Positions 1 to 5,334 of a stretch of 7,607 bases of DNA are shown in pieces; position 1 is the stretch's first letter, and the number at the start of each line of letters is the position of its first letter. A program made the translations under genes and the position numbers. Origin of the DNA: Vitreoscilla sp. (GTDB lineage: Bacteria; Pseudomonadota; Gammaproteobacteria; Burkholderiales; Burkholderiaceae); the NCBI GenBank assembly GCA_014378125.1, contig JACMOG010000710.1, positions 1 to 7,607 on the forward strand. Direction: 5' to 3'. The notes under the pieces are model-generated. The model searched no databases. It saw only the letters and a list, made by a program, of their open reading frames with translations, and had not been told where the DNA came from.

Positions 1-782
1 CTTTCGGCCAGCAGCACGCCGGCGAGGAAGGCGCCCAGCGCCATCGACAGCCCCACGGCCTGCATCAGTGCCGCGGTGCCCACCACGAGGCCCAGCGCGG
101 CGGCCGTGAAGATCTCGGGCGTCTGGCTGCGCGCGATGAAGCGCAGCGCCGGCCGGAGGGCCAGGCGGCCGCCCAGCACGATGGCGGCGATCATGCCGAA
201 CGCCTTGGCCGCGGCGATGAACGGATGGCCCGCGTCCTCGCCGGCCACGCGGTCGGGCGCCATCAGCGGTATCAGCGCGAGCAGCGGGATCGCGGCGATG
301 TCCTGGAACAGCGACACGCTCAGCACCGACTGGCCCACCGTCGTCTGCAGGATGTTGCGCTCGTTGAGCGTGGCCAGCCCGATGGCCGTGGACGACATCG
401 CCAGCGCCGCGCCGGCCACCACGGCCAGCGGCCACGCGTCGGCCGCGGAGCCCAGGCAGGCCCAGCCGATCAGCGCGATCAGCGCCAGGCTGCCCAGCAG
501 CTGCGCGCTGCCCCAGCCGAAGATGGGCCGGCGCATGGACCACAACCGCTTGGGCTCCAGTTCGAGCCCGATGAGGAACAGCATCAGCACGACGCCGAAC
601 TCGGCCAGGTCGACGATCTGCGACGGGTCGGTCACCAGGCGCAGGCCCGACGGCCCGATGGCGAAGCCCGCGGCCAGGTAGCCGATGATGGCGCCCAGGC
701 CCAGGCGGCGCGCGAGCGGCACCGCGATGACGGCCGCGGCCAGGTAGGTGAGGGCGAGGGTGAGCCAGTGGCTATGTTCCAT
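1..782 (-). CDS. kefC: Glutathione-regulated K+/H+ antiporter, KefB/KefC type (3'-truncated by window edge)
   Basis: Inner-membrane CPA2-family antiporter that exchanges K+ for H+ and, in the family, is held closed by glutathione and opened by glutathione-electrophile adducts, protecting DNA by acidifying the cytoplasm. The 260 visible codons cover the transmembrane exchanger domain. Recognisable family blocks are LGLGAIIGYLAAG (about residues 27-39), EFGVVLMLFLIGLELEPKRL (61-80), MSSTAIGLATLNERN (129-143), FQDIAAIPLLALIPL (159-173, with the conserved QD pair at 160-161) and MALGAFLAGVLLAE (247-260). The frame breaks off just before the expected cytoplasmic regulatory loop and the C-terminal KTN/RCK nucleotide-binding domain, which lie outside the window. 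The ATG at 782 starts only 14 bp after the stop of the upstream KefF-like gene, so the two are surely one operon; no strong Shine-Dalgarno is seen. KefB and KefC cannot be told apart here; the partner gene resembles KefF more than KefG, which favours kefC. Confidence 0.93.
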   Translation of the reverse strand, partial: MEHSHWLTLALTYLAAAVIAVPLARRLGLGAIIGYLAAGFAIGPSGLRLVTDPSQIVDLAEFGVVLMLFLIGLELEPKRLWSMRRPIFGWGSAQLLGSLALIALIGWACLGSAADAWPLAVVAGAALAMSSTAIGLATLNERNILQTTVGQSVLSVSLFQDIAAIPLLALIPLMAPDRVAGEDAGHPFIAAAKAFGMIAAIVLGGRLALRPALRFIARSQTPEIFTAAALGLVVGTAALMQAVGLSMALGAFLAGVLLAE

Positions 783-796
783 GGGCGAGTGGCCGG

Positions 797-1405
797 TCAA
801 TCGTCCGTGGTGACGCGCCGCTCGTCGGGGGCGACGTCGGGCAGCGTGGGCGCGATGCTGGCGCGCGCCTCGCCCGCCAGCGCGATCAGGCGCTGCGCGA
901 ATCCGTGCGCGTGGGCGTGTACCTCGTGCGCCTCGGCGCGGTGGGCGCCGTGGAACACCAGCGGGTCGAGAAAGCGCATGCCCACGGTACCGGCGGTCTG
1001 GCGATAAGGGGCCAGGAAGCGCTCGAATGCATCGGCCGCGCCGGCCATCTGCAGGTACGAGGCCCCCACGCCGCCGGTGGACACCACCAGCCACGCGCAC
1101 TTGCCCACCAGCGCGCGGCCGCCGGGGCCGTAGGCCCAGCGGAAGGCCAGCACCTCGTCCATCCACAGCTTGAGCAGCGCGGGCATCGAGTACCACTGCA
1201 CCGGATGCACCCACACCACCGTGCGCGCCGCGGCCAGGGCGGCCTGCTCGGCCTCGACGTCGATCACGTAGTCGGGATAGAGCGCGTAGAGATCGCGCAC
1301 CTCCACGTCGCCGGACCGCAACAGCCGGGCCTGCGCGGCGAGGGCGCGGTTGACGCGCGAGCGCGCGATGTCGGGGTGGGCGACCAGCACCAGAACGTCT
1401 GCCAT
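797..1405 (-). CDS. kefF: KefF-like NAD(P)H quinone oxidoreductase, ancillary subunit of the Kef antiporter
   Basis: Flavodoxin-fold oxidoreductase of 202 aa. In Enterobacteria, KefF and KefG are FMN enzymes that bind the cytoplasmic face of KefC and KefB, are needed for full K+ efflux activity, and reduce quinones. Visible family features are an N-terminal strand ending in VLVAHPD (5-11), LYALYPDYVIDVEAEQ (39-54), HPVQWYSMPALLKLWMDEVL (67-86), WAYGPGGRALVGK (90-102) and the flavin-site STGG (109-112). The WYS and WAYG wording matches KefF more than KefG. The start chosen is the ATG at 1405, giving the usual short lead into the first beta strand; an in-frame ATG at 1414 would add three residues. 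The C-terminal tail after about 180 is longer than in E. coli KefF. It precedes the antiporter by 14 bp and is divergent from the ParA gene. Confidence 0.92.
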   Translation of the reverse strand: MADVLVLVAHPDIARSRVNRALAAQARLLRSGDVEVRDLYALYPDYVIDVEAEQAALAAARTVVWVHPVQWYSMPALLKLWMDEVLAFRWAYGPGGRALVGKCAWLVVSTGGVGASYLQMAGAADAFERFLAPYRQTAGTVGMRFLDPLVFHGAHRAEAHEVHAHAHGFAQRLIALAGEARASIAPTLPDVAPDERRVTTDD

Positions 1406-1425
1406 GAGCCTCATTGTGGCGGGTT

Positions 1426-1457
1426 CGGTAACATCGGGGCGTCCCGTCGAGTTATCG
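1426..1457. promoter_or_regulatory. Imperfect nested palindrome in the kefF / parA divergent gap
   Basis: The gap between the divergent starts at 1405 and 1484 contains an outer inverted pair CGGTAAC (1426-1432) and GTTATCG (1451-1457), matching at six of seven positions (the seventh is a G-T pair). Inside it is a perfect CGGG (1435-1438) / CCCG (1443-1446) pair around GCGT. It could be an operator serving both promoters or a small leader hairpin. No clear sigma-70 boxes could be fixed around it, so the function is inference. Confidence 0.3.
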
Positions 1458-1483
1458 CAAGAACAACATCGGAGAGAAGACTC

Positions 1484-2125
1484 ATGTCGGTCATCGTCGT
1501 TGCAAACCCCAAGGGCGGAGTCGGCAAGAGCACCCTCGCCACCCAGATCTCGGGCTGGCTCGCCTCGCAAGGCAAGGTGGTCACCCTCGGCGACCTCGAC
1601 CGCCAGCAGTCGTCGCGCCAGTGGCTGGAGATCCGGCCCGCGAACCTGCCGCGCATCCTGCCGTGGGACATCTCGCGCGACGCGATCGCCCGCCCCGCCA
1701 AGGGCGCCACCGACGCCGTCATCGACACCCCCGCGGGCCTGCATGGCGCCCGCCTCGACGCCGCCATGAAGGTGGCCGACCTCATCGTCGTGCCGCTGCA
1801 GCCCAGCCTGTTCGACATGCAGGCCACGCACGCCTTCGCCCGCGAGCTGCGCGAGCACAAGCGCGCCGGCAAGGTGCGCATCGGGCTGGTGGGCATGCGC
1901 GTGAAGGAGCACACCATCGCGCAGGATCGGTTCATGGAGTTCGTGGCGACGCTGGGCATCCCGCTGATCACGACGCTGCGCGACACGCAGAACTACGTCC
2001 ACCTGGCGGCGCATGGGCTCACGCTGTTCGACGTGGCGCCGGGCAAGGTCGAACGCGACCTCGCGCAGTTCGCGCCGTTGGGGCGTTGGCTGGCGCAGCC
2101 TTCCGTTGCGGTGGCGCGGGAGTGA
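1484..2125 (+). CDS. ParA/MinD-family P-loop ATPase (orphan, no ParB neighbour)
   Basis: Cytoplasmic ATPase of 213 aa in the ParA/MinD/Soj group, whose members dimerise on ATP and position DNA or protein cargo. The deviant Walker A box is PKGGVGKST (residues 9-17), with the signature lysine K10 and the P-loop lysine K15. The A' region is GDLDRQQSSRQW (36-47) and the Walker B strand with switch is AVIDTPAG (78-85, D81). LIVVPLQPS (in the 95-110 region) and RDTQNYVHLAAHGLTLFDV (near the C-terminus) match an orphan ParA type I recognise from Burkholderiales; its cellular role is unknown to me. The start is supported by GGAGAG at 1471-1476, seven bases before the ATG. No parB, parS-like repeat or chemotaxis/flagellar cargo gene lies nearby, so plasmid partition is not implied. 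The stop overlaps the GTG start of the next gene by four bases (GTGA), indicating translational coupling. Confidence 0.93.
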   Translation: MSVIVVANPKGGVGKSTLATQISGWLASQGKVVTLGDLDRQQSSRQWLEIRPANLPRILPWDISRDAIARPAKGATDAVIDTPAGLHGARLDAAMKVADLIVVPLQPSLFDMQATHAFARELREHKRAGKVRIGLVGMRVKEHTIAQDRFMEFVATLGIPLITTLRDTQNYVHLAAHGLTLFDVAPGKVERDLAQFAPLGRWLAQPSVAVARE

Positions 2126-2574
2126 AGACATTCGCTTCTCTGCGCGACCTGGCGGCGCTCGAAGGCCAGGAGATCGGCGCCAGCGACTGGGTGTCGGTGG
2201 GGCAGTCGCGGATCGACGAATTCGCGCGGGCCACCGGCGATGCGCAGTGGATTCACGTCGATCCGGTGCGCGCCGCGGCGGGACCTTTCGGGACGACCGT
2301 GGCGCACGGGTTCCTGACGTTGTCATTGCTGCCCGAACTGGCGGCGGCGGCGTTCGTGATCGACGACGTGCGAATGGGCCTGAACTACGGTCTCGACCGC
2401 GTGCGCTTTCCGTCGCCGGTGCCTGTCGACAGCCGTCTTCGCGCGGTGTGCGTCCTGCGCAAGTACGAGGCGATCGAGGGCGGGGCGCAGCTCACGATGA
2501 CCGTGATGATCGAGCGCGAGGGCGCTGTGAAGCCGGTGTGCGTGGCGGAGTGGATCACGCGCCACTTCGTTTAG
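2122..2574 (+). CDS. MaoC-family (R)-specific enoyl-CoA hydratase / dehydratase
   Basis: Single hot-dog-fold hydratase of 150 aa that would add water to trans-2-enoyl-CoA to give (R)-3-hydroxyacyl-CoA, or run the reverse dehydration. The hydratase-2 motif is TGDAQWIHVD (residues 38-47) with the expected catalytic pair D40 and H45, followed by GPFGTTVAHGFLTLSLLP (about 55-72). Length, residue spacing and the NYGLDRVRFPSPVPVDSRLR block are very close to what I recall of the Mycobacterium tuberculosis Rv0130 (HtdZ) hydratase and the NodN-like subgroup. The start is GTG at 2122, overlapping the ParA stop in GTGA; the protein then begins KTFASLRDLAAL, as in relatives. The substrate (fatty acid degradation, PHA precursor supply or other) cannot be read from the context, since no other fatty acid gene lies in view. 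It is the last gene of the two-gene plus-strand unit and converges on the minus-strand gene ending at 2791. Confidence 0.93.
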   Translation: MKTFASLRDLAALEGQEIGASDWVSVGQSRIDEFARATGDAQWIHVDPVRAAAGPFGTTVAHGFLTLSLLPELAAAAFVIDDVRMGLNYGLDRVRFPSPVPVDSRLRAVCVLRKYEAIEGGAQLTMTVMIEREGAVKPVCVAEWITRHFV

Positions 2575-2606
2575 TGTCGCGCCGTCGTCGAGGCTTCGCG
2601 CTTCTC

Positions 2607-2668
2607 GTCATCCTGCGCGAAACCGCGGGATCCGCAGGTTTGTCATCCTGCGCGAAGTCGCAGGATCC
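2607..2668. repeat. Two tandemly placed copies of a short hairpin-forming repeat (REP-like)
   Basis: Two 27-bp copies begin GTCATCCTGCGCGAA and end GGATCC, at 2607-2633 and 2642-2668, offset by 35 bp and differing at only three internal positions. The second copy has a perfect 8-bp stem, ATCCTGCG (2645-2652) with CGCAGGAT (2659-2666), around a six-base loop; the first copy has the same stem with one G-T pair. The motif is familiar as a dispersed intergenic repeat that gives spurious peptides such as SCDFAQDD in small predicted proteins of several proteobacteria. It lies between the convergent genes ending at 2574 and 2791, where it may help end transcription, although no T-tract follows. Mobility by a REP-type transposase is only a possibility. 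Confidence 0.7.
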
Positions 2669-2704
2669 ACGCGCGCCGAGTCGGTTGCATTTCGACTTCG
2701 TTTG

Positions 2705-2738
2705 GGCCACCTTGCCAGCCCGGGGCCGGGCGGTGGCC
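2705..2738. terminator. Possible bidirectional hairpin between convergent genes
   Basis: GGCCACC (2705-2711) pairs with GGTGGCC (2732-2738). Inside it, GCCC (2718-2721) can pair with GGGC (2728-2731), leaving an asymmetric bulge on the 5' side. It sits 53 bp beyond the stop of the minus-strand gene that ends at 2791. No run of T follows on either strand, so this is not a classical intrinsic terminator. Confidence 0.3.
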
Positions 2739-2790
2739 GAAACAAGTCTGCGCATGTGCTTGTCCGTTTGAACCTCTCCCTGATCGGGGC

Positions 2791-3387
2791 TCAAGAACCG
2801 GGCACGCGATCGACAAGCAATCCGATCTTGCTGCCGGCGGTAACCTGGACTTGAGGAACGATATCGTCGGCCGTGAACGGCAGGCCATCGGGCCCGACCC
2901 CTCGCAGGTAGTAGTGATCCTCGCCGACGCGCTGGTAGAAGAAGTAGCTGGGTGCCTGTCCCAGGCGCATCGTCGCCGGATCGAACAAGAACACCGGTGA
3001 ATCCTTTGGGATCGAGCCTTTCAGCGCTGCCATGGATTCGGGGTAGTGACCGGATTGCAGCTTGTACATCTCGATGACGGGGACGACAGAACTGAGCGTC
3101 GATTGACTCATCTTCGACCGCAGGTCATCGTAGACGCCGCCGCGCTGCACGAAGCCGAAATAGAACAGTGCCGTGTACAGGATGACCGTGAATGCGATGC
3201 CTGCAAAGCCGATGCATGCAACGCGCCGTCCGCCACTCTTCCTGGTCACGAGCCCCCAGGTCACCGCGCTGATTCCGAACACCACGCCGATTGCTGGAAT
3301 GAATGAAAGGCCGCCCAGCACATAGGGGAACGCACCGAGTTGCCCTTGAGCGGGACGTTCGGGTTCGGAGTTGTTGGCGTTGGACAT
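2791..3387 (-). CDS. Two-helix membrane protein with GspG-pseudopilin-like C-terminal domain
   Basis: Predicted inner-membrane protein of 198 aa, function unknown. A polar N-terminus rich in N, E, P and Q (1-19) is followed by two hydrophobic segments at about 21-47 and 56-80, separated by a basic turn (RKSGGRR), as in DUF4190-type small membrane proteins. The region from about 94 onward resembles the globular part of type II secretion major pseudopilin GspG: VIEMYKLQSGHYPESMAAL (104-122) looks like the IEQYKLDNGRYP turn, and GVGPDGLPFTADDI (163-176) resembles the GspG calcium-site loop. A class III prepilin leader (G/FTLIE) is absent, so it is probably not itself a secreted pilin. The ATG at 3387 was chosen because the longer open frame upstream has low-quality sequence; the ribosome site there is weak. 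It follows the small lipoprotein-like gene by 61 bp on the same strand and may be co-transcribed. Base composition is less GC-rich than in the flanking core genes. Confidence 0.78.
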   Translation of the reverse strand: MSNANNSEPERPAQGQLGAFPYVLGGLSFIPAIGVVFGISAVTWGLVTRKSGGRRVACIGFAGIAFTVILYTALFYFGFVQRGGVYDDLRSKMSQSTLSSVVPVIEMYKLQSGHYPESMAALKGSIPKDSPVFLFDPATMRLGQAPSYFFYQRVGEDHYYLRGVGPDGLPFTADDIVPQVQVTAGSKIGLLVDRVPGS

Positions 3388-3448
3388 CGCTCTGGAGTTC
3401 TCTTGGTGAAGGGTGGGGCCGCATGAAGGTTCGACTCTGGCCCGTCGG

Positions 3449-3757
3449 CTATGCACCTGTATTGAAGTAGGTGCAACCAGTGGGCGGCGGCTGCTCCAGG
3501 AAATGCCAGCCAAGCACGATTCTGTCCGACTTGCGAGTGGTCATCGCGTGGGAGCAGTGGTCGGGCCTGCGCCAGGCCAGTTGGAAGGTCTCGTCATCCA
3601 CCGCTCGGATTTCGGGCGAGGCAGCGTGGCCCGTCGCGGTCTGCGGCGTCGGCTTTCCGGCGCGCGAATCCAGCGCCTCGGCCAGATCGCCAGACAAGGG
3701 TGCGCAAGCCGCCATCGCTGCAGCAGCGGAACACGCAGCATGAAAGAAACAAGCCAT
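3449..3757 (-). CDS. Small putative lipoprotein / exported protein of unknown function
   Basis: Open frame of 102 aa starting at the ATG at 3757. The N-terminus is short and alanine-rich with two phenylalanines and ends in AAAAMAAC (about 11-18), which resembles a lipobox with cysteine 18 as the acylated residue, although a basic n-region is missing. The mature part has a low-complexity A/S/P/T stretch (about 20-50), then a better-folded-looking segment containing DDETFQLAWRRPDHCSHAM and ending QPPPTGCTYFNTGA, with two further cysteines that could form a disulfide in the periplasm. Codon third positions in the C-terminal half favour G/C. No Shine-Dalgarno is visible, and the open frame continues upstream to an ATG at 3943, so the start is uncertain. 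The gene lies 61 bp upstream of the GspG-like membrane protein on the same strand. I do not recognise the family; a spurious frame is still possible. Confidence 0.5.
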   Translation of the reverse strand: MACFFHAACSAAAAMAACAPLSGDLAEALDSRAGKPTPQTATGHAASPEIRAVDDETFQLAWRRPDHCSHAMTTRKSDRIVLGWHFLEQPPPTGCTYFNTGA

Positions 3758-4017
3758 CTGGCTGAGATAATTTGCGGTCGAATGAGCTTCGCTTGTGGTT
3801 GCACGGTCAAGGCGTTCCGGGGATGACGGAGTCATCGTAGGCCCACACGGCATCCCGAACGTGAACGATCGCCATCGGATGCCTCTCGCGTTCCCTGGCG
3901 CACCGAGGCTACCATTCGCAGCAGGAAGGTAATTCGCAATCACGGCGCAAGCCGCACGTCGCGAGTGAAGGTCGTGGATATGGCGGAGTCCGGGCGTTTG
4001 ATCCGTCGACCGGCGCG
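3758..4017. other. Gap between divergent small genes, with a perfect short palindrome
   Basis: No confident gene start lies here. At 3822-3836 a perfect inverted repeat, GATGAC-GGA-GTCATC, has the form of a dimeric regulator operator, 65 bp before the minus-strand start at 3757. On the minus strand a TTGACC box (3805-3810) resembles a -35 element, but no good -10 box stands at the right distance. From 3865 on, the plus strand is open in the same frame as the gene called at 4018, so part of this gap may encode that protein's N-terminus. Confidence 0.35.
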
Positions 4018-4383
4018 GTGGGTTCGGTCGTCGACGTGTCCCGAGAGAAAGCAGAGTGGGGCTTCCTTTGGCAACAGCGCGGCCGCTGGTTTGCGATTCG
4101 CAACGACGCCGAGTCGCTCATCTTCCAGGCGGGCCCTGCGTGGTGGCGCCTGTCCAACGATGTTGAACTGCGAGTGACGCGCGGTCTCTTCCGCAGGTTC
4201 GAGCTTGAACAAGACGGTCGCACGGCGTTTTCTCTTCGCTACTTCTTCAGAGGCGCGGCGCATGCGGCGATCGACCCCACCTACGACGCCATCGACGAAG
4301 AGTTTGACGACTTCTTTCTGTACGTCACGGAGATGTGGCGCCATTGGAAAGACAAGAGCATGGACACATTCCTGGCGGCTTGA
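4018..4383 (+). CDS. Small hypothetical protein with aromatic/acidic C-terminus; true start uncertain
   Basis: Frame of 121 aa when begun at the GTG at 4018; no homolog is recognised. It is rich in tryptophan and phenylalanine, with a beta-like N-terminal half (VGSVVDV, WGFLWQQRGRWFAIRND, GPAWWRLSN) and a charged C-terminal half containing AIDPTYDAIDEEFDDFF (84-100) and YVTEMWRHWKDK (102-113), likely helical. No transmembrane segment or signal peptide is seen, so it is probably cytoplasmic. The start is unsatisfactory: there is no ribosome site before the GTG, and the frame is open back to a TGA at 3862-3864. The intervening residues include a protein-like stretch (EGRGYGGVRAFDPSTGAVG), but there is no in-frame ATG, GTG or TTG before 4018. 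Either the start is rare, there is an upstream frameshift, or the gene is a decayed fragment. It converges on the dioxygenase gene, with 34 bp between the stops. Confidence 0.6.
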   Translation: MGSVVDVSREKAEWGFLWQQRGRWFAIRNDAESLIFQAGPAWWRLSNDVELRVTRGLFRRFELEQDGRTAFSLRYFFRGAAHAAIDPTYDAIDEEFDDFFLYVTEMWRHWKDKSMDTFLAA

Positions 4384-4417
4384 ATGGCCGCGGCGGCCCG
4401 GGTTGGCACTGAACCAT

Positions 4418-5068
4418 CTACCAAGCCAGTCCGTAAGGCAGCGCTTCGGGACCGAAGACGAAGTGCAGGACCCGGCGCAAGCTGGAGCCGGAGGACTTCG
4501 ACGAGGCATGAAGGATCAAGGGTCGCATGAGCAGCGCATCTCCGCGCTTGGCGGGTACTGCGACTCCTGCGCTCCGACCCGCAAGCGCTGCCTGCGCCGG
4601 CTCGACACGTCCGAATTCATGAGACCCGGGTACGAGCCGGAGCGGGCCGTCCCGTGGAGTGCAGTGATCCACGTGGACTCGCACCGCCACGAGCTGCTTG
4701 AGAACACTGTCAGGTGGCTGGACGAAGACGACGCCTTCCTTCTCGCTCCAACCCGAGAGCGCCGGGTGATCGACGCGGCCTGAAACGGGAATGCTCAGAT
4801 CTTGATGGATCGGTACGAGCCAATTCCTGGCTGCGGACTTCTCGAAGAAAGTGCACTGGACGGCGCGGGCGAGTGGGGGCAAGACCTGTCGCACGCCGGC
4901 ATGAGCCATCACCTTGCAAGCCAGGTCGGCGCACCAGGCCTCATGCAGCAGCCGTCGCGAGCCCGCGCCACGCGTGTCTGTGACCCCGAGAGACCGGGAG
5001 ACATCGTCGCATTCCGCGTCGCTCAACAGAGCGCGGACCAGAGTGAAGCCGTCAGTGTCGAATTGCAT
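4418..5068 (-). CDS. Phytanoyl-CoA dioxygenase (PhyH) family protein
   Basis: Putative Fe(II)/2-oxoglutarate-dependent oxygenase of 216 aa with a double-stranded beta-helix fold; the substrate is unknown and need not be phytanoyl-CoA. The iron triad is visible: H88 and D90 in VPIHQDLSIPV, and the distal histidine H187 in LILHASSKSSG. R198 or R199 after it is placed to bind the 2-oxoglutarate carboxylate. Other family blocks are GWSEKEGVVFVQPP (106-119), LVAVRVHVD (126-134), GPLRLVPGSHEFG (141-153) and the C-terminal VLHFVFGPEALPYGLAW. The ATG at 5068 is chosen because an AGGG site lies seven bases upstream and the protein then opens FDTDGFTLVRALL, the usual start of these proteins; the frame is open further upstream to 5317 but without family-like sequence. 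It stands alone on the minus strand, divergent from the response regulator, with a strong inverted repeat in its leader. Confidence 0.9.
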   Translation of the reverse strand: MQFDTDGFTLVRALLSDAECDDVSRSLGVTDTRGAGSRRLLHEAWCADLACKVMAHAGVRQVLPPLARAVQCTFFEKSAARNWLVPIHQDLSIPVSGRVDHPALSGWSEKEGVVFVQPPDSVLKQLVAVRVHVDHCTPRDGPLRLVPGSHEFGRVEPAQAALAGRSAGVAVPAKRGDALLMRPLILHASSKSSGSSLRRVLHFVFGPEALPYGLAW

Positions 5069-5124
5069 TTCCAGTCCCTCAGTCCCCAGATGCCTGAGCT
5101 GCCTCCAGAGATTATTCGCGATTC

Positions 5125-5152
5125 GCCTGCCTGCGCTTTGAGACAGGCAGGC
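5125..5152. promoter_or_regulatory. Perfect 9-bp inverted repeat upstream of the dioxygenase gene
   Basis: GCCTGCCTG (5125-5133) and CAGGCAGGC (5144-5152) are exact reverse complements around ten bases. The repeat lies 56 bp upstream of the minus-strand start at 5068. It could be an operator for a dimeric regulator (the TGCCTG-N10-CAGGCA core suits a LysR- or TetR-like protein) or a stable hairpin in the leader RNA. The rest of the gap (5153-5334) shows a 5-bp CCCCC/GGGGG hairpin at 5218-5231 and no convincing promoter boxes. Confidence 0.5.
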
Positions 5153-5334
5153 CAGCAAGCCACTCGGCCTCTTGTATCCGTCCTGAAACAAACCACCTCG
5201 ACAATAGTTTTCCCTGTCCCCCATCCGGGGGGCGGCAAGCCCGGTGCAACCCGATACGATCGCGACGAGGAGTGCGTTGTCCGCGAAGACGGGCACCGCT
5301 GGGTCACCTGATAACAAGAGTCGGAGCGAGTTCC

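Noticed and set aside
225..1007. A 260-residue plus-strand open frame
   Set aside because: Antisense to the Kef antiporter and KefF genes; its R/Q/H/A-rich sequence mirrors the GC-rich codons of the opposite strand.
797..2326. A 509-residue minus-strand open frame
   Set aside because: Only its last 202 residues (from 1405) are the KefF-like protein; the rest is antisense to the ParA and MaoC genes, low-complexity and arginine/alanine-rich, typical of shadow frames in GC-rich DNA.
1621..2574. A 317-residue frame fusing an out-of-frame ParA segment to the MaoC protein
   Set aside because: The first part is read out of frame through ParA; the real hydratase starts at the GTG at 2122, which gives the normal family length and N-terminus.
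2643..2888. Small minus-strand frames (2555-2794 and 2643-2888) reading through the hairpin repeat
   Set aside because: They are translations of the dispersed repeat (the SCDFAQDD-type peptide) and overlap the GspG-like gene's 3' end; no ribosome site or conserved protein features.
4384..4417. Possible terminator between the convergent genes
   Set aside because: The 34-bp gap is GC-rich but shows no stable symmetric stem followed by T residues.
3940..4509. A 189-residue minus-strand open frame over the small unknown gene
   Set aside because: It overlaps the plus-strand W/F-rich frame and the end of the dioxygenase gene, and has a less protein-like composition than the plus-strand frame.
5218..5231. 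CCCCC/GGGGG hairpin as a terminator
   Set aside because: Only 5 bp with no T-tract on either strand and no gene ending nearby; it lies in a divergent gap where a terminator is not expected.
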